DNA of 61,006 bases from an uncultured Gammaproteobacteria bacterium (GCA_947259175.1 CAMYKW010000014.1:1-61006); one strand, 5' to 3'; positions 47,084 to 58,030 are shown, numbered from the stretch's first letter. Notes: generated by a model not told the origin, from the letters alone. A program made the numbers and translations.

Positions 47084-48265
47084 TCAGGCCGACGCGAGTT
47101 CGTACCGCCGCAGCCGGCGGGAGAATTCCCGCAACGCTTCGATACCCGAGGACTCCGCAGTCCGGCACCATTCTTCCAGAGCATTCAACAGGTTGTCTTG
47201 GGTCACCGAGGATTTGCTCCAGATTTCCTGTAAACGCTGCTTCATCGCGTAGACCTGGTTCAGATTGGCGTTAATCTCCAGCGCTCGTTGCAGTTGTATG
47301 CGGCCCCTGTCGGTCAACAGGCTGGATTCCCGGGACATCAAGCGGCGCGCCCGCTTTATGAGCGAGTATTCCTGGCTTTTCCGTCCAAGCTTGTGAAGTT
47401 CCTGGGTACAAACGTCATTGAGCACTTCCTTGATGAAGTTCGCCATGACCCCGAAGCGGTTGTTGATTACCGCCTTGACGGTTTCCAGGTCAAACACGGA
47501 TTTTTCTTTCTTAACCACGATCTTCGGCGCTGTTTTTCGGACTTTCGCCAGCGCCAGGCTGCGCAGCAAGCAGATGTACCCCCAGCCAAGGTCAAACTCC
47601 CACGGTTTGCTGGAAAATTTTGCGGACGACGCGTAGGCATGATGATTGTTGTGCAATTCCTCTCCGCCGATGACCACGCCCCAGGGCACTATGTTCTTGC
47701 TTGCGTCGGGGACTTCGTAATTGCGATAGCCCCAGTGGTGTCCAATACCGTTTATGACGCCCGCGGCCCAGAACGGTATCCACAACATCTGCGTCAGCCA
47801 GATCCATAGTCCGGGCAACCCGAATACGATGAGATTGATGACTAGCATAATCAGCACGCCGAGATAGGAATGGCGCGCGTACAGGTTTCGTTCGATCCAG
47901 TCATTCGGGGATCCGTGCCCGAACTTGTCTAATGTCTCGCGGTTGGCTGCCTCTTTGTGATACAACCAGGCGCCTAAAAACAGCACCTTCTTGATACCCT
48001 GAACCCGGGGGCTGTGTGGATCCTCCGCGGTTTCCACGCGTGCATGGTGTTTCCGGTGCACCGCCACCCATTCCTTGGTGACAATCCCTGTGGTGAGCCA
48101 CAGCCAGAACCTGAAAAAATGTGCCGCGACCGGGTGGAGATCCAGGGCGAAGTGCGCCTGGGTGCGATGTAGATACAACGTGACGCTGACGATGGTGAGA
48201 TGCGTCAGACCGAGAGCGACCAGGACATATCCCCACCAGGGCAGATCAATTAATACATCAAGCAT
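47084..48265 (-). CDS. delta-9 acyl-lipid desaturase (DesA-like)
   Basis: The 393-residue membrane di-iron desaturase has its three His boxes: HRTQAH (about 33), HRKHH (about 70) and HNNHH (about 206). Several hydrophobic segments lie between them. The C-terminal 100 or so residues (QLQRALEINANLNQVYAMKQRLQEIW, ...CRTAESSGIEALREFSRRLRRY) are soluble and resemble the extra domain seen in Pseudomonas DesA, which looks transposase-like. It should introduce double bonds into membrane acyl chains, using an unknown electron donor. It is divergent from dapA. Confidence 0.88.
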   Translation of the reverse strand: MLDVLIDLPWWGYVLVALGLTHLTIVSVTLYLHRTQAHFALDLHPVAAHFFRFWLWLTTGIVTKEWVAVHRKHHARVETAEDPHSPRVQGIKKVLFLGAWLYHKEAANRETLDKFGHGSPNDWIERNLYARHSYLGVLIMLVINLIVFGLPGLWIWLTQMLWIPFWAAGVINGIGHHWGYRNYEVPDASKNIVPWGVVIGGEELHNNHHAYASSAKFSSKPWEFDLGWGYICLLRSLALAKVRKTAPKIVVKKEKSVFDLETVKAVINNRFGVMANFIKEVLNDVCTQELHKLGRKSQEYSLIKRARRLMSRESSLLTDRGRIQLQRALEINANLNQVYAMKQRLQEIWSKSSVTQDNLLNALEEWCRTAESSGIEALREFSRRLRRYELASA

Positions 48266-48369
48266 GCGCTGCTATTTCGTAAAATCGGGATCAAAACGTT
48301 CAAATAATGGTGGTTTTCCGATCGTAACAACAGTACTTATCACACTATAGGTGGACGGCTTTTTCTATT

Positions 48370-48678
48370 ATGAAGACGATGTTTTTCACTGAAATCCGTC
48401 GGCGCCGTGCCCGTGTTCCAGACGGCATCGATGATAGTGTCCTTCCCATAGTATCGACAGCGGTTTCACCATTGCAACCCCAGCAGCGTGTTGGGTTGTG
48501 GCGCCAAGGGCATTTCACCGCTCGCCGTGGCCGGTTGCATCACGCCGCGAATCGAGGCGGCCGCCAACCCTGGTGGGGCGAATATCCAGTGTGGGCAAGG
48601 ACGGCGATGCGTTGCTTGATCCGCGGAGCATCGCGCCAGTACTATGCGAATGTGCAACAACCTTGGGTCTCGGGCTAA
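48370..48678 (+). CDS. possible small basic protein upstream of dapA
   Basis: A 102-residue frame rich in Arg, Gln and Trp fills the 412-bp gap between desaturase and dapA. Its TAA overlaps the ATG of dapA (TAATG), an arrangement often used for coupling. No family, signal peptide or good ribosome-binding site is seen, and the composition is unusual for a folded protein. It may be a chance ORF. The rest of this gap shows no RNA gene or clear promoter. Confidence 0.3.
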   Translation: MKTMFFTEIRRRRARVPDGIDDSVLPIVSTAVSPLQPQQRVGLWRQGHFTARRGRLHHAANRGGRQPWWGEYPVWARTAMRCLIRGASRQYYANVQQPWVSG

Positions 48679-49553
48679 TGTATCAAGGCAGTATGGTGGC
48701 GCTGGTAACACCGATGCTAGACGACGGGGTGGTGGACTACGCCGCCCTGGAACGATTGATTGATTTCCATGTGGACAATGGCACCCAGGCGATCATCTCG
48801 GTGGGGACCACCGGTGAGTCGGCGACTCTGGATTTCGAAGAGCACGCACAGGTCATTGAAAAAACGGTAAATTATGCGAACGGACGGATCCCGGTGATCG
48901 CCGGCACCGGCGCCAATTCGACCCGTGAAGCGATTGAATTGACCCAGCTGGCGGCGCAGCTGAACGCCGACGCCTGCCTGCTGGTCACGCCTTACTACAA
49001 CAAACCCACCCAAGAAGGACTTTACCGTCATTTTCGGGCGATCGCGGAGGCGTCGCCGATCGCCCAGATCCTTTACAATGTTCCCGGACGGACCGCGTGC
49101 GATATGCTCACCGAGACCGTGGACCGCCTGGCGGATATCGATAACATCGTGGGCATCAAAGACGCCACCGGGGACCTGGATCGGGCGCGGGAACTGGTAC
49201 GTGCCTGCGGAGACCGGATGGCGGTTTATTCCGGGGACGATGCCACCGCCCTGGAGCACATGCTCGTGGGGGGGAAGGGAGATATCTCGGTCACCGCCAA
49301 CGTAGCGCCGGCGGCGATGAGCGAGATGTGCGCCGCGGCGCTGGCGGGCGACGAGGCGCGGGCCCGCGAGATCAACGAACGCCTCAACGGCCTGCATAAG
49401 AATTTGTTCATAGAATCCAATCCGATACCGGTCAAATGGGCGGTTCATCAGCTCGGCCTGATCGGGCCGGCAATTCGTCTGCCCCTCACCCCGCTGTCCG
49501 AGCGATTTCACGATGCGGTGCGTACCGCGATGCGCGAAGCAGGTATAATTTGA
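48678..49553 (+). CDS. dapA: 4-hydroxy-tetrahydrodipicolinate synthase
   Basis: The 291-residue class I aldolase of lysine/diaminopimelate synthesis has VGTTGESATL, LLVTPYYNKPTQEGLYRHF, YNVPGRTACDM (proton-shuttling Tyr) and GIKDATGDLDR with the Schiff-base Lys at about 161. It condenses pyruvate and aspartate semialdehyde. It is followed by bamC and purC, the gammaproteobacterial order. Confidence 0.96.
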   Translation: MYQGSMVALVTPMLDDGVVDYAALERLIDFHVDNGTQAIISVGTTGESATLDFEEHAQVIEKTVNYANGRIPVIAGTGANSTREAIELTQLAAQLNADACLLVTPYYNKPTQEGLYRHFRAIAEASPIAQILYNVPGRTACDMLTETVDRLADIDNIVGIKDATGDLDRARELVRACGDRMAVYSGDDATALEHMLVGGKGDISVTANVAPAAMSEMCAAALAGDEARAREINERLNGLHKNLFIESNPIPVKWAVHQLGLIGPAIRLPLTPLSERFHDAVRTAMREAGII

Positions 49554-49610
49554 GGGATCGAGCCACGGACGAGGCGGGGAGTTTTTGTCGTTATCAACGG
49601 GTGTTCTCGA

Positions 49611-50210
49611 GTGCGATATCGTAACTTTTGTCGAACCATAATCATTGCCGGATGCGTATGGGCGTTGGCTGCATGTGGCGGCACCGGACAGAGGCAGCGC
49701 GATTTCGAGACCGCGAAGACCCTGCCGCCTTTGGTAGTGCCGGCGGATCTGGTGGCGGCCGAGGGAAGCGGCAATATGAACGTTCCGGAACCCCCAGAGA
49801 CCGCCCCGGAACAAACGCCGGCCCCCGTCACACCCACGGTCGCAGCTGATGTCAAATCGATTACGACTCTGAGTAAGACCGGAGAGGGTGTGCCGACGCT
49901 CACGGTGGCGCAGCCGATCGACAAGGTATGGCCGCAGATTGGCGAGTCGTTGACGCAGCTTGGCGTGGAAATCGAGAACCAGGATCTGCAGGCGGGTGTG
50001 TACTACATTCGCTATCTGGATCCGCAGGCGAAAGATGAATCCGGAATTTTCAAACGCTTGTTCAAGAGAAATAAAAGCCGGCGGTATCAACTCAAGCTGG
50101 AAGCCGAAGGAGGCAATTCGGTGGCGACGATCTATGACCGGCGCGGTCGACCGGACAAATCGGAGACCAGCCAAAGATTGCTCGCGATGTTGGGTGAGCA
50201 GCTTAAGTAA
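49611..50210 (+). CDS. bamC: outer-membrane assembly lipoprotein BamC-like
   Basis: The 199-residue lipoprotein starts at GTG 49611 and has the lipobox LAAC with Cys22. A disordered Pro-rich stretch (NVPEPPETAPEQTPAPVTPT) follows, then a helix-grip domain (PTLTVAQPIDKVWPQIGESLTQLGVEIENQ, VYYIRYLDP). BamC is a non-essential member of the BAM complex that inserts outer-membrane proteins. It has only one of the two helix-grip domains of the E. coli protein, which has about 344 residues. Its place between dapA and purC is standard and supports the name. Confidence 0.85.
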   Translation: MRYRNFCRTIIIAGCVWALAACGGTGQRQRDFETAKTLPPLVVPADLVAAEGSGNMNVPEPPETAPEQTPAPVTPTVAADVKSITTLSKTGEGVPTLTVAQPIDKVWPQIGESLTQLGVEIENQDLQAGVYYIRYLDPQAKDESGIFKRLFKRNKSRRYQLKLEAEGGNSVATIYDRRGRPDKSETSQRLLAMLGEQLK

Positions 50211-50288
50211 GGCGCACACTGATGCGGTTATATCGGACGCGGCGTTTGTCCAGCGAGCGCATTCTATATTCTGATGGGACTTGTAAAC

Positions 50289-51002
50289 ATGCAACGTGGT
50301 GAACAACTTTACTCGGGAAAAGCGAAAACTGTGTATCTGACCGAAGATGCGGATAAATTAATCTTGCATTTTCGCAACGACACATCGGCGTTTGATGGCG
50401 AGAAAGTCGCGCAGTTGGATCGTAAGGGCATGGTGAACAACAAATTCAACGCCTTCATCATGCAAGCATTGGAGCGGGCCGGCATCAAGACGCATTTTGA
50501 ATCATTACTTTCGGAAAGCGAGTCGCTGGTAAAGCGCTTGGAGATGTTGCCTATCGAATGTGTGGTTCGCAACATCGCCGCCGGATCGATTTGTAAACGC
50601 TACGGCGTCGAAGAGGGGATTGATCTCAATCCGCCAACCTTTGAATTTTTTCTCAAGGACGACGCCCGTCATGATCCGATGATCAACGATTATCATATTC
50701 GCGCCTTTGGTTGGGCTGAGGAAGCCGAGATCGCGGTGATGAAGGAGATCACTTTTCGTGTCAACGAAGTGTTGACTGAATTGTTTGCCGGGGGCGGCAT
50801 GTTGTTGGTCGATTTCAAGCTCGAGTATGGGCGGTACCGGGATGAATTGCTGTTAGGCGATGAATTCACGCCCGATGGATGCCGGGTTTGGGATGAAAAA
50901 ACCCGCGAGAAACTCGACAAGGATCGCTTCCGACGCGACATGGGCGGGGTTGTGGAAGCTTACGAGCAAGTGGCTGCGCGGTTGGGGGTGCCGTTAGATT
51001 GA
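50289..51002 (+). CDS. purC: phosphoribosylaminoimidazole-succinocarboxamide synthase
   Basis: The 237-residue SAICAR synthetase of purine synthesis has [62 protein letters not shown] and [15 protein letters not shown]. Start at ATG 50289 ([13 protein letters not shown]) is preferred to 50274. It is 10 bp before purL, so the two purine genes are cotranscribed. Confidence 0.96.
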   Translation: MQRGEQLYSGKAKTVYLTEDADKLILHFRNDTSAFDGEKVAQLDRKGMVNNKFNAFIMQALERAGIKTHFESLLSESESLVKRLEMLPIECVVRNIAAGSICKRYGVEEGIDLNPPTFEFFLKDDARHDPMINDYHIRAFGWAEEAEIAVMKEITFRVNEVLTELFAGGGMLLVDFKLEYGRYRDELLLGDEFTPDGCRVWDEKTREKLDKDRFRRDMGGVVEAYEQVAARLGVPLD

Positions 51003-51012
51003 GTTCGGGGTT

Positions 51013-54000
51013 GTGAACGAACGACCCGGTCAACAGGCGTCACCGGTTTACTCGAATCAGGGTGTGCTCCGTTTTCAAGGCGCGCGCGCAATTTCCCAAT
51101 TTCGCCGCGAGAAGCTGATCACCGAGCTTCGCCAAGACGTGGAAACGGTGGTGTCCGTCGATGCGCAGTATTGGCACTTCGTCAGCACTACCGCGGAGCT
51201 GGCGCCGTCGCAAACGGATGTTTTGACCAGCCTCCTCACCTATGGCCCACGCCGGCAGTGGGTACCGCCGGAGGGTATGCTGGTGCTTGTCGTGCCGCGT
51301 ATCGGCACCATCTCGCCGTGGTCGACCAAGGCCACCGACATCGCGCATCTTTGCGGCCTCGATGCCGTCACTCGTATCGAGCGCGGCGTTGCCTGGTATG
51401 TAGCGTTGAGCGGCGGAGACGGCGACGCGGATGGGCTGTGGCGCCGGCTGGCGGCGCGTCTTCACGACCCGATGACTGAATCCGTGCTGGCGGATTTCGA
51501 CCGCAGCGACGAGCTGTTCGCGGGCTCGCAGCCACCGCGGCTGTCGACTGTCGACGTGCTGTCGGACGGCGCGGTGGGTTTGGCGAACGCTAATACCAAG
51601 CTCGGGCTGGCCTTGTCGGAAGATGAGATTGCGTACCTCAGCAATGAGTTTGCCCAACTCGGTCGCAATCCGACGGATGTCGAGCTGATGATGTTTGCGC
51701 AAGTCAACTCCGAGCACTGCCGGCACAAGATATTCAATGCCGATTGGATTATTGATGGCGATCGTCAGCCACGTTCATTGTTTGGCATGATCCGGGAAAC
51801 CCATCGCACAAGTCACCAAGGCACTTTGATCGCCTACGCCGACAACGCCGCGGTGCTCGAAGGATCAAAAGTGTCGCGCTTTTTCGCGCACCCCGATTCC
51901 CGCGAGTACGAATTTGTCGAGGAGCCGGCGCACCTTGTTTGTAAGGTGGAGACTCACAACCACCCCACCGCCATATCACCGTTTCCCGGCGCCGCCACCG
52001 GGTCCGGCGGCGAGATCCGCGACGAAGGCGCAACCGGACGGGGCGCTAAACCCAAGGCGGGTATCACCGGATTCTCCGTGTCTCATCTGCGTTTGCCCGC
52101 TGCGCGGCGGCCGTGGGAAGACGACGAATACGCCCCAAGTCGTATCGCATCACCGTTACAGATCATGATCGAGGGGCCGGTCGGCGGCGCTTCATTCAAC
52201 AATGAGTTCGGCCGTCCCAATATCAGCGGCTATTTTCGCACCTTTGAGCAATGGGTGCCGATCACGGACGGACGTGAAAGACGGGGTTACCACAAGCCGA
52301 TCATGCTGGCCGGGGGGTTGGGCAACATTCGTCCGCTACACGTGCACAAACAGGATATTCCCGAAGCTTCGCGGGTCATCGTTCTGGGAGGTCCGGCGAT
52401 GTTGATTGGCCTCGGCGGCGGCGCCGCGTCCAGTGTCGCCACCGGAACCAGCAGCGAGCAACTGGATTTTGCCTCGGTGCAGCGGGGCAACGCCGAGATG
52501 CAACGCCGGTGTCAGGAAGTGATCGACCACTGCTGGTCAATGGGGGAGAATAATCCGATTCTCTCCATTCATGATATCGGCGCCGGCGGGTTGTCGAACG
52601 CGGTGCCGGAGTTGGTGCACGCGTCCGGCCGCGGCGGACATTTTCAACTGCGCGATGTATTGAACGATGATCCCGGGATGACACCGATGCAGATTTGGTG
52701 CAATGAGGCCCAGGAACGTTACGTAATCGCGGTGGCGGCGGACAGTTTGGCCAAATTTGAATCGATCTGCCAACGCGAGAGGTGTTTATATTGCGTAATC
52801 GGGCACGCCACCGGTGAGCAACGGCTGGTACTGGAGGACCGGCATTTCGCAACCGACGGCGCCCGGTTTGCGACCCCCATCGATATGGACATGCGGCTGC
52901 TGTTTGCGAAACCGCCGAGGATGCTGCGCGAGGCGTCACGCGTAGAAAGAAACTTGCCGCTGTTCGATACGCGCGGCGTGGCGCTGGAAGAAGCGGTCGA
53001 TCGGGTGCTGCGTTTTCCCACGGTCGCGGATAAGACGTTTCTGATCACCATCGGCGATCGCAGCGTAACCGGTCTGGTGTGCCGCGACCAGATGGTCGGG
53101 CCATGGCAGGCGCCGGTGGCCGATGTCGCGGTTACCGCCGCCGGTTATACCACCGTAGCCGGCGAAGCGATGGCGGTTGGCGAACGCACGCCGCTCGCTA
53201 TCATCGATCCCGCAGCCAGCGGCCGCATGGCCATCGCTGAGGCGTTAACCAACCTCGCGGCGGCGCGCGTGCGCAGTCTCAAAGAAGTCAAGCTGTCGGC
53301 GAACTGGATGGCGGCCGCGGGCCATCCCGGTGACGACGCCGCGCTGTTCGACGCCGTGCATGCGGTGGCCATGGAGTTGTGTCAGATCTTGGGTGTCGCT
53401 ATCCCGGTGGGCAAGGATTCGATGTCGATGAAAACCGTGTGGTCGGATGCCGATGGTGCGCGCAACGAAGTGACAGCGCCGGTATCCCTGATAGTCAGCG
53501 CCTTCGCGCCGGTTTCCGATGTCCGCGCGACACTGACGCCGGTCCTGACCCAGGGGGATGAGCCAACGGAACTTTTACTGATCGACCTTGGCCGTGGCAA
53601 GAACCGCATGGGTGGTTCCATCCTGGCGCAGGCCTATGCCGAACTGGGCAACGAGTGTCCGGATGTCGACGATGGCGATGAATTGCGCCGGCTGTTATTG
53701 GCGATTCAGGCGCTCAATGCGGCGGGATTATTGCTCGCTTATCACGATCGCTCGGACGGCGGGCTGTGGGCGACCTTGTGTGAAATGGCGTTTGCCGGAC
53801 GCGTCGGCCTGCATATCCAGCTCGATGCCCTGGCCGGTGATCCGGTAGCGATCTTGTTCAACGAGGAACTGGGTGCAGTGTTGCAGATCCGTAACAACGA
53901 TCGGACCCGGGTGCGCGAGGTTCTGGCCGGATTCGACGTGGGTGAATTGTGCCACCACATCGGAGGGCCGCTGACGGAGCCCGTCATCCGCATCGATCGT

Positions 54001-54984
54001 GACGGCACGACGTTGTTCCAGGACTCGCGGGTGAATTTGCACCGCGCATGGTCGGAGACGACCTGGCGGATGCAGACCATGCGCGACAATCCGGTCTGCG
54101 CGCAACAGGAATATGACCGAATCAAGGACACTGCGGATCCGGGGTTGCATGCGGATTTGACGTTCGATGCCGATGAGGACGTATGCCGGCGTTTTGGCCG
54201 GGTGGCCGCACGCCCACGTGTGGCGATATTGAGGGAGCAGGGCATCAACGGACATGTGGAGATGGCGGCGGCGTTTCACGGCGCGGCTTTCACCGCGGTG
54301 GATGTCACCATGAGCGAGTTGGTCGCCGGCGAGGTATCGCTGGGGGGGTTCCAGGGCCTCGTTGCCTGCGGCGGATTTTCGTTCGGTGATGTGCTCGGGG
54401 CGGGGGAAGGCTGGGCAAAATCCATACTCTTCAACCCGGCGTTACGCGATCGCTTCCAGGAGTTCTTTCATCGCAACGACACTTTCACCCTGGGGGTATG
54501 TAATGGTTGTCAGATGTTATCGAATCTGCATGAATTGATACCGGGGGCGGACCACTGGCCCCGTTTCGTGCGTAACCAGTCGGAGCAATTCGAGGCCCGT
54601 TGGGTAATGGTCGAGGTGACGGAAAGTCCGTCGATATTCACGACGCAAATGGCAGGATCGCACATTCCCGTAGTGGTTGCCCACGGCGAAGGCCGCGCGG
54701 AATTTTCCGACGCCGGCGAGCAGGCGCGAGCAACGGATAACGGTCTGGTGGCGTTACGTTTCGTCGATAACCGCGGGGAAGTCACCGAGATCTATCCCGG
54801 TAATCCCAACGGTTCGCCCCACGGCATCACCGGACTGACCTCGAGCGACGGGCGGGTCACCATCATGATGCCACACCCGGAACGGGTTTTTCGTTCTATC
54901 GGCAACACCTGGTCGCACCCGGCGAACGGCGAATACGGCCCATGGATGCGTATGTTTCGCAACGCGAGGGTCTGGGTGGGTTAG
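51013..54984 (+). CDS. purL: phosphoribosylformylglycinamidine synthase
   Basis: The 1323-residue single-chain PurL starts at GTG 51013. It has an N-terminal PurS-like domain, the FGAM synthetase core ([62 protein letters not shown]), and a C-terminal glutaminase with nucleophile Cys in [13 protein letters not shown] and His/Glu in [11 protein letters not shown]. It converts FGAR, glutamine and ATP to FGAM. The full gammaproteobacterial length is kept. The long antisense frames inside it are shadows. Confidence 0.97.
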   Translation: MNERPGQQASPVYSNQGVLRFQGARAISQFRREKLITELRQDVETVVSVDAQYWHFVSTTAELAPSQTDVLTSLLTYGPRRQWVPPEGMLVLVVPRIGTISPWSTKATDIAHLCGLDAVTRIERGVAWYVALSGGDGDADGLWRRLAARLHDPMTESVLADFDRSDELFAGSQPPRLSTVDVLSDGAVGLANANTKLGLALSEDEIAYLSNEFAQLGRNPTDVELMMFAQVNSEHCRHKIFNADWIIDGDRQPRSLFGMIRETHRTSHQGTLIAYADNAAVLEGSKVSRFFAHPDSREYEFVEEPAHLVCKVETHNHPTAISPFPGAATGSGGEIRDEGATGRGAKPKAGITGFSVSHLRLPAARRPWEDDEYAPSRIASPLQIMIEGPVGGASFNNEFGRPNISGYFRTFEQWVPITDGRERRGYHKPIMLAGGLGNIRPLHVHKQDIPEASRVIVLGGPAMLIGLGGGAASSVATGTSSEQLDFASVQRGNAEMQRRCQEVIDHCWSMGENNPILSIHDIGAGGLSNAVPELVHASGRGGHFQLRDVLNDDPGMTPMQIWCNEAQERYVIAVAADSLAKFESICQRERCLYCVIGHATGEQRLVLEDRHFATDGARFATPIDMDMRLLFAKPPRMLREASRVERNLPLFDTRGVALEEAVDRVLRFPTVADKTFLITIGDRSVTGLVCRDQMVGPWQAPVADVAVTAAGYTTVAGEAMAVGERTPLAIIDPAASGRMAIAEALTNLAAARVRSLKEVKLSANWMAAAGHPGDDAALFDAVHAVAMELCQILGVAIPVGKDSMSMKTVWSDADGARNEVTAPVSLIVSAFAPVSDVRATLTPVLTQGDEPTELLLIDLGRGKNRMGGSILAQAYAELGNECPDVDDGDELRRLLLAIQALNAAGLLLAYHDRSDGGLWATLCEMAFAGRVGLHIQLDALAGDPVAILFNEELGAVLQIRNNDRTRVREVLAGFDVGELCHHIGGPLTEPVIRIDRDGTTLFQDSRVNLHRAWSETTWRMQTMRDNPVCAQQEYDRIKDTADPGLHADLTFDADEDVCRRFGRVAARPRVAILREQGINGHVEMAAAFHGAAFTAVDVTMSELVAGEVSLGGFQGLVACGGFSFGDVLGAGEGWAKSILFNPALRDRFQEFFHRNDTFTLGVCNGCQMLSNLHELIPGADHWPRFVRNQSEQFEARWVMVEVTESPSIFTTQMAGSHIPVVVAHGEGRAEFSDAGEQARATDNGLVALRFVDNRGEVTEIYPGNPNGSPHGITGLTSSDGRVTIMMPHPERVFRSIGNTWSHPANGEYGPWMRMFRNARVWVG

Positions 54985-55001
54985 CACGGGGCAATTAGCG
55001 G

Positions 55002-55439
55002 ATGCGGGGCATGGCGGTGCACAAATTCGGTTGGGGGAACTACCTGCTGCGGCTGATCGGCGCGGTGATGCTGGTATTTCTGACTTACAATCCGGAGCAG
55101 ATATCGTTCTACCACTGGGTGCGGCCGGCGATCGCGGATTTCGACCGTTTTCAGGCATTGATGGCATTGGCCGGCGTGGTATTGCTGATCGGTTGGGCGG
55201 TCTACCTGCGCGCCACAATGCATTCGTTGGGCGCCTTCGGAACGTTGCTCGCGGTGGCGTTTTTTTCCACCTTGATCTGGGTGTTGATCTCCTACACTCC
55301 GATTCCCAAAGACAATTTGAAGGTGGTGGTGTATCTGGTCCTGATCGGGGCGGCGGGTGTACTCTCGGTGGGTATTTCCTGGTCCCATGTGCGCCGCCGG
55401 TTGACCGGGCAAATGGATGTTGATGAGACCGATGCTTGA
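55002..55439 (+). CDS. four-helix inner-membrane protein (DUF6524-like)
   Basis: The 145-residue hydrophobic protein has four predicted membrane segments (about 14-31, 48-68, 77-96, 104-124), with the conserved-looking KFGWGNYLLRLIGAVMLVFLTYNP at the start and FYHWVRP after helix one. The family is probably DUF6524; its function is unknown. An alternative start is ATG 55011. It lies 17 bp after purL and upstream of thyA on the same strand. Confidence 0.72.
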   Translation: MRGMAVHKFGWGNYLLRLIGAVMLVFLTYNPEQISFYHWVRPAIADFDRFQALMALAGVVLLIGWAVYLRATMHSLGAFGTLLAVAFFSTLIWVLISYTPIPKDNLKVVVYLVLIGAAGVLSVGISWSHVRRRLTGQMDVDETDA

Positions 55440-55554
55440 ATCTCGCAGCACGCCTCGTTCCGCCGCCACGGGATTCGATGATGCAGGCTAGCGATACGCC
55501 GGATCGCCCGCCGCAGACAGACGCGGGGTTGTCGATGCGAAAGAGGACAATTGC

Positions 55555-56349
55555 ATGAAACAGTATCTCGATCTGATGAGTCATGTACGCGATCACGGGA
55601 TCCGCAAGGAAGATCGTACCGGTACCGGAACGCTGAGTGTGTTCGGTTATCAGATGCGCTTCGATCTCGCCGCGGGATTTCCGGTGGTAACGACCAAGAA
55701 ACTGCATCTGCGTTCGATCATCCATGAACTGTTGTGGTTTTTGAGGGGCGACACCAACGTTAAATATCTGCACGACAACGGGGTGACGATCTGGGACGAA
55801 TGGGCGGACGCCGAAGGTGAACTCGGCCCCATATACGGCTTCCAATGGCGTTCGTGGCCGACGCCCGATGGCGGTCACGTCGATCAGATCAGTCAGGCCG
55901 TGGAGCAGGTCAAGACCGCGCCGGATTCCCGCCGCATTATTGTCAGTGCGTGGAACGTAGGTGAGATCGAGCGCATGGCGCTGCCGCCGTGCCATGCCTT
56001 TTTTCAGTTCTACGTCGCGAACGGACGCTTGTCCTGCCAGCTTTATCAGCGCAGTGCGGACATCTTTTTGGGGGTCCCGTTCAATATCGCCTCCTACGCG
56101 TTGCTGACAATAATGATTGCCCGGGTAAGCGGCTTGCAAGCGGGTGAGTTCGTCCATACCTTCGGCGACGCCCACCTGTATCTCAATCATCTGGAGCAGG
56201 CCGAGTTACAGCTGACGCGGGAGCCCTATCCGCTGCCGCGGATGCTGCTGAATCCGAAGGTGACGAATATTTTTGATTTTAACTACCAGGATTTCGAGCT
56301 CCAGGATTATCAATGCCATCCGCACATCAGGGCGCCGATAGCGGTGTGA
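55555..56349 (+). CDS. thyA: thymidylate synthase
   Basis: The 264-residue enzyme methylates dUMP to dTMP using methylene-tetrahydrofolate. Motifs include [46 protein letters not shown], catalytic Cys in [12 protein letters not shown] (about residue 146), and [20 protein letters not shown]. Length equals E. coli ThyA. folA follows 22 bp downstream, so the folate-recycling pair is together. Confidence 0.97.
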   Translation: MKQYLDLMSHVRDHGIRKEDRTGTGTLSVFGYQMRFDLAAGFPVVTTKKLHLRSIIHELLWFLRGDTNVKYLHDNGVTIWDEWADAEGELGPIYGFQWRSWPTPDGGHVDQISQAVEQVKTAPDSRRIIVSAWNVGEIERMALPPCHAFFQFYVANGRLSCQLYQRSADIFLGVPFNIASYALLTIMIARVSGLQAGEFVHTFGDAHLYLNHLEQAELQLTREPYPLPRMLLNPKVTNIFDFNYQDFELQDYQCHPHIRAPIAV

Positions 56350-56371
56350 CGGCGAGTCGCCGCTCCCGCAG

Positions 56372-56887
56372 ATGACCCCGCCGCTGTCGATCATCGTCGC
56401 GACGGACCGGAACCGGCTCATCGGACGGGATAACCGGCTTCCTTGGCATCTGTCGGCCGATCTCAAGCATTTCAAGCAGCTCACGATGGGTAAACCGGTG
56501 GTCATGGGACGCAACACCCACGCATCCATCGGCAAGCCGCTCCCAGGCCGGACCAACATCGTCGTAACCGGAAATCCCGATTATCCGGCGCCGGGCTGCA
56601 TCGTGGTACCGTCGTTATCGGCGGCAATCGATGCCGCGCGGGATGCAGACGAGATCATGATCATCGGCGGGGCGCAGCTTTATGAGCAGGCGCTCGCGCA
56701 GGCAAGTCGCATCTACCTTACGGAGGTGCATGGTGAATTCACGGGGGACACGTGGTTTCCGGCCATCGATGGGAGTGAGTGGGAGGAACGCGAGCGCGAA
56801 TCGCATCAAGCCGACGAAAAAAATCCCTACGCCTATGCGTTCGTACTTTTGGAGAGGCGCAGTATGACCCGTAGAGAGCGACAATGA
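56372..56887 (+). CDS. folA: dihydrofolate reductase
   Basis: The 171-residue DHFR has IIVATDRNRLIGRDNRLPWHLSADLKHFKQLTMGKPVVMGRNTHASIGKPLPGR at the N-terminus with the catalytic Asp in SADL, then IMIIGGAQLYEQAL and the C-terminal strands. It regenerates tetrahydrofolate after thyA. Its TGA overlaps the next ATG (ATGA, 56884-56887), coupling it to the enolase-family gene. Confidence 0.95.
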   Translation: MTPPLSIIVATDRNRLIGRDNRLPWHLSADLKHFKQLTMGKPVVMGRNTHASIGKPLPGRTNIVVTGNPDYPAPGCIVVPSLSAAIDAARDADEIMIIGGAQLYEQALAQASRIYLTEVHGEFTGDTWFPAIDGSEWEERERESHQADEKNPYAYAFVLLERRSMTRRERQ

Positions 56888-57975
56888 CAGACGAGACAAC
56901 TTTGACTATTCGCAGTATCGGTGCGCGCGCGGTGAACGTGCCGTTACCCAAGCCATTGCCGACCAGCAGCGGTGCGATTACCACCGTGCCGTTGGTGCTG
57001 GTGGATTTGATGAGCGAGGAGGGCGTCAATGGGTGCGCCTATTTATTTTGTTATACCTCGGCCGCCTTGCAGCCCGTCGCCAGCCTGGTACGCAGCCTGG
57101 GGGAAATGCTTCACGGTGATGTGGTGGCGCCGGCGGCCATCGAGCACAAGCTGCAACGAGCATTCAGATTGCTGGGGCCCCAAGGGCTCACCGGCATGGC
57201 GATGGCGGGTGTGGACATGGCGGCCTGGGACGCGCTGGCGAGAGCCGCGGGTATGTCGCTGGCGCGTTTGTTGGGCGGCGAGCCCCGACCGATCCCGGCT
57301 TACGCCAGTTACTTCATGAACGGTATCGCGGGGGCGGAAAAGGACGCCGAGGAGGCCTTGGCGGCCGGGTTCAAGGCGATCAAGATCAAGATCGGTTATC
57401 CACACCTGGATACCGATATCCAGGCGATACGCGAAGTGCGCCGGGTAAGCGGCGATGAGATCGTGATCATGGTCGACTACAACCAATGCCTCAGCGTACC
57501 CCAGGCGGTGCACCGGGCCCGGGCGCTCGACGACGAGGGAGTGTATTGGCTTGAGGAGCCGACCGTGGCTGACGATTTTGCCGGTCACGCGAAGATCGCG
57601 CGGGCGGCAAGAACACCGATTCAGCTCGGTGAAAATTGGTGGGGATGCCACGACATGGCGAAGAGCATCGCCGCTGGCGCTTCGGACCTGGCGATGCCCG
57701 ACGTGATGAAGATCGGCGGGGTGACCGGTTGGATGCGCGCCGCGTCACTGGCCGAAGCCTCGGGAATGCCGGTGTCGAGTCATATATTCCAGGAGATCAG
57801 CGCGCAGTTGCTCGCTGTTACGCCGACCTGTGATTGGCTGGAATACATCGATCTGGCGAACCCGATTCTACAACAGCCGCTGACCGTGCAGGACGGATGT
57901 GCGGTCGCCGGCGACGGGCCCGGTACCGGCCTGAGCTGGGATGAGGACGCAGTCAAAAAGTATCTCGCCGATTGA
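56884..57975 (+). CDS. mandelate racemase/muconate lactonizing (enolase superfamily) enzyme
   Basis: The 363-residue TIM-barrel enzyme has the mandelate-racemase layout. The capping domain (1-130) is followed by catalytic Lys in FKAIKIKIGYP (about residue 164-167), metal ligands Asp in VDYNQ (about 198), Glu in LEEPT (about 224) and Glu in LGENWWG (about 250), and a general-base His in SSHIFQEIS (about 300). The KxK plus His pattern supports racemase or dehydratase chemistry on an alpha-hydroxy acid; the substrate is unknown. Coupling to folA is by overlap only and is not known to have metabolic meaning. Confidence 0.88.
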   Translation: MTDETTLTIRSIGARAVNVPLPKPLPTSSGAITTVPLVLVDLMSEEGVNGCAYLFCYTSAALQPVASLVRSLGEMLHGDVVAPAAIEHKLQRAFRLLGPQGLTGMAMAGVDMAAWDALARAAGMSLARLLGGEPRPIPAYASYFMNGIAGAEKDAEEALAAGFKAIKIKIGYPHLDTDIQAIREVRRVSGDEIVIMVDYNQCLSVPQAVHRARALDDEGVYWLEEPTVADDFAGHAKIARAARTPIQLGENWWGCHDMAKSIAAGASDLAMPDVMKIGGVTGWMRAASLAEASGMPVSSHIFQEISAQLLAVTPTCDWLEYIDLANPILQQPLTVQDGCAVAGDGPGTGLSWDEDAVKKYLAD

Positions 57976-57984
57976 ACTATGGAA

Positions 57985-58012
57985 AAAAACGAAAATTGCA
58001 CTTTTCGTTTTT
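57985..58012 (+). terminator. AT-rich terminator hairpin
   Basis: A perfect 11-bp stem, AAAAACGAAAA (57985-57995) with TTTTCGTTTTT (58002-58012), closes loop TTGCAC 10 bp after the enolase-family stop. The A-run and T-run make it usable in both directions. Confidence 0.7.
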
Positions 58013-58018
58013 CGATCT

Positions 58019-58030
58019 CTGAATATTCAG
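58019..58030. promoter_or_regulatory. 12-bp palindrome of unknown role
   Basis: CTGAATATTCAG is a perfect palindrome directly after the terminator hairpin. It could be a small operator or an extension of the terminator structure; no promoter could be fixed nearby. Confidence 0.25.

Noticed and set aside
48717-50306. 529-codon open frame on the minus strand opposite dapA and bamC
   Set aside because: It is a shadow of GC-rich coding sequence: dapA and bamC on the plus strand have clear family motifs, and the antisense product has none.
54754-56190. 478-codon open frame on the minus strand across purL, the membrane gene and thyA
   Set aside because: It covers three well-supported plus-strand genes and shows no recognisable domain.
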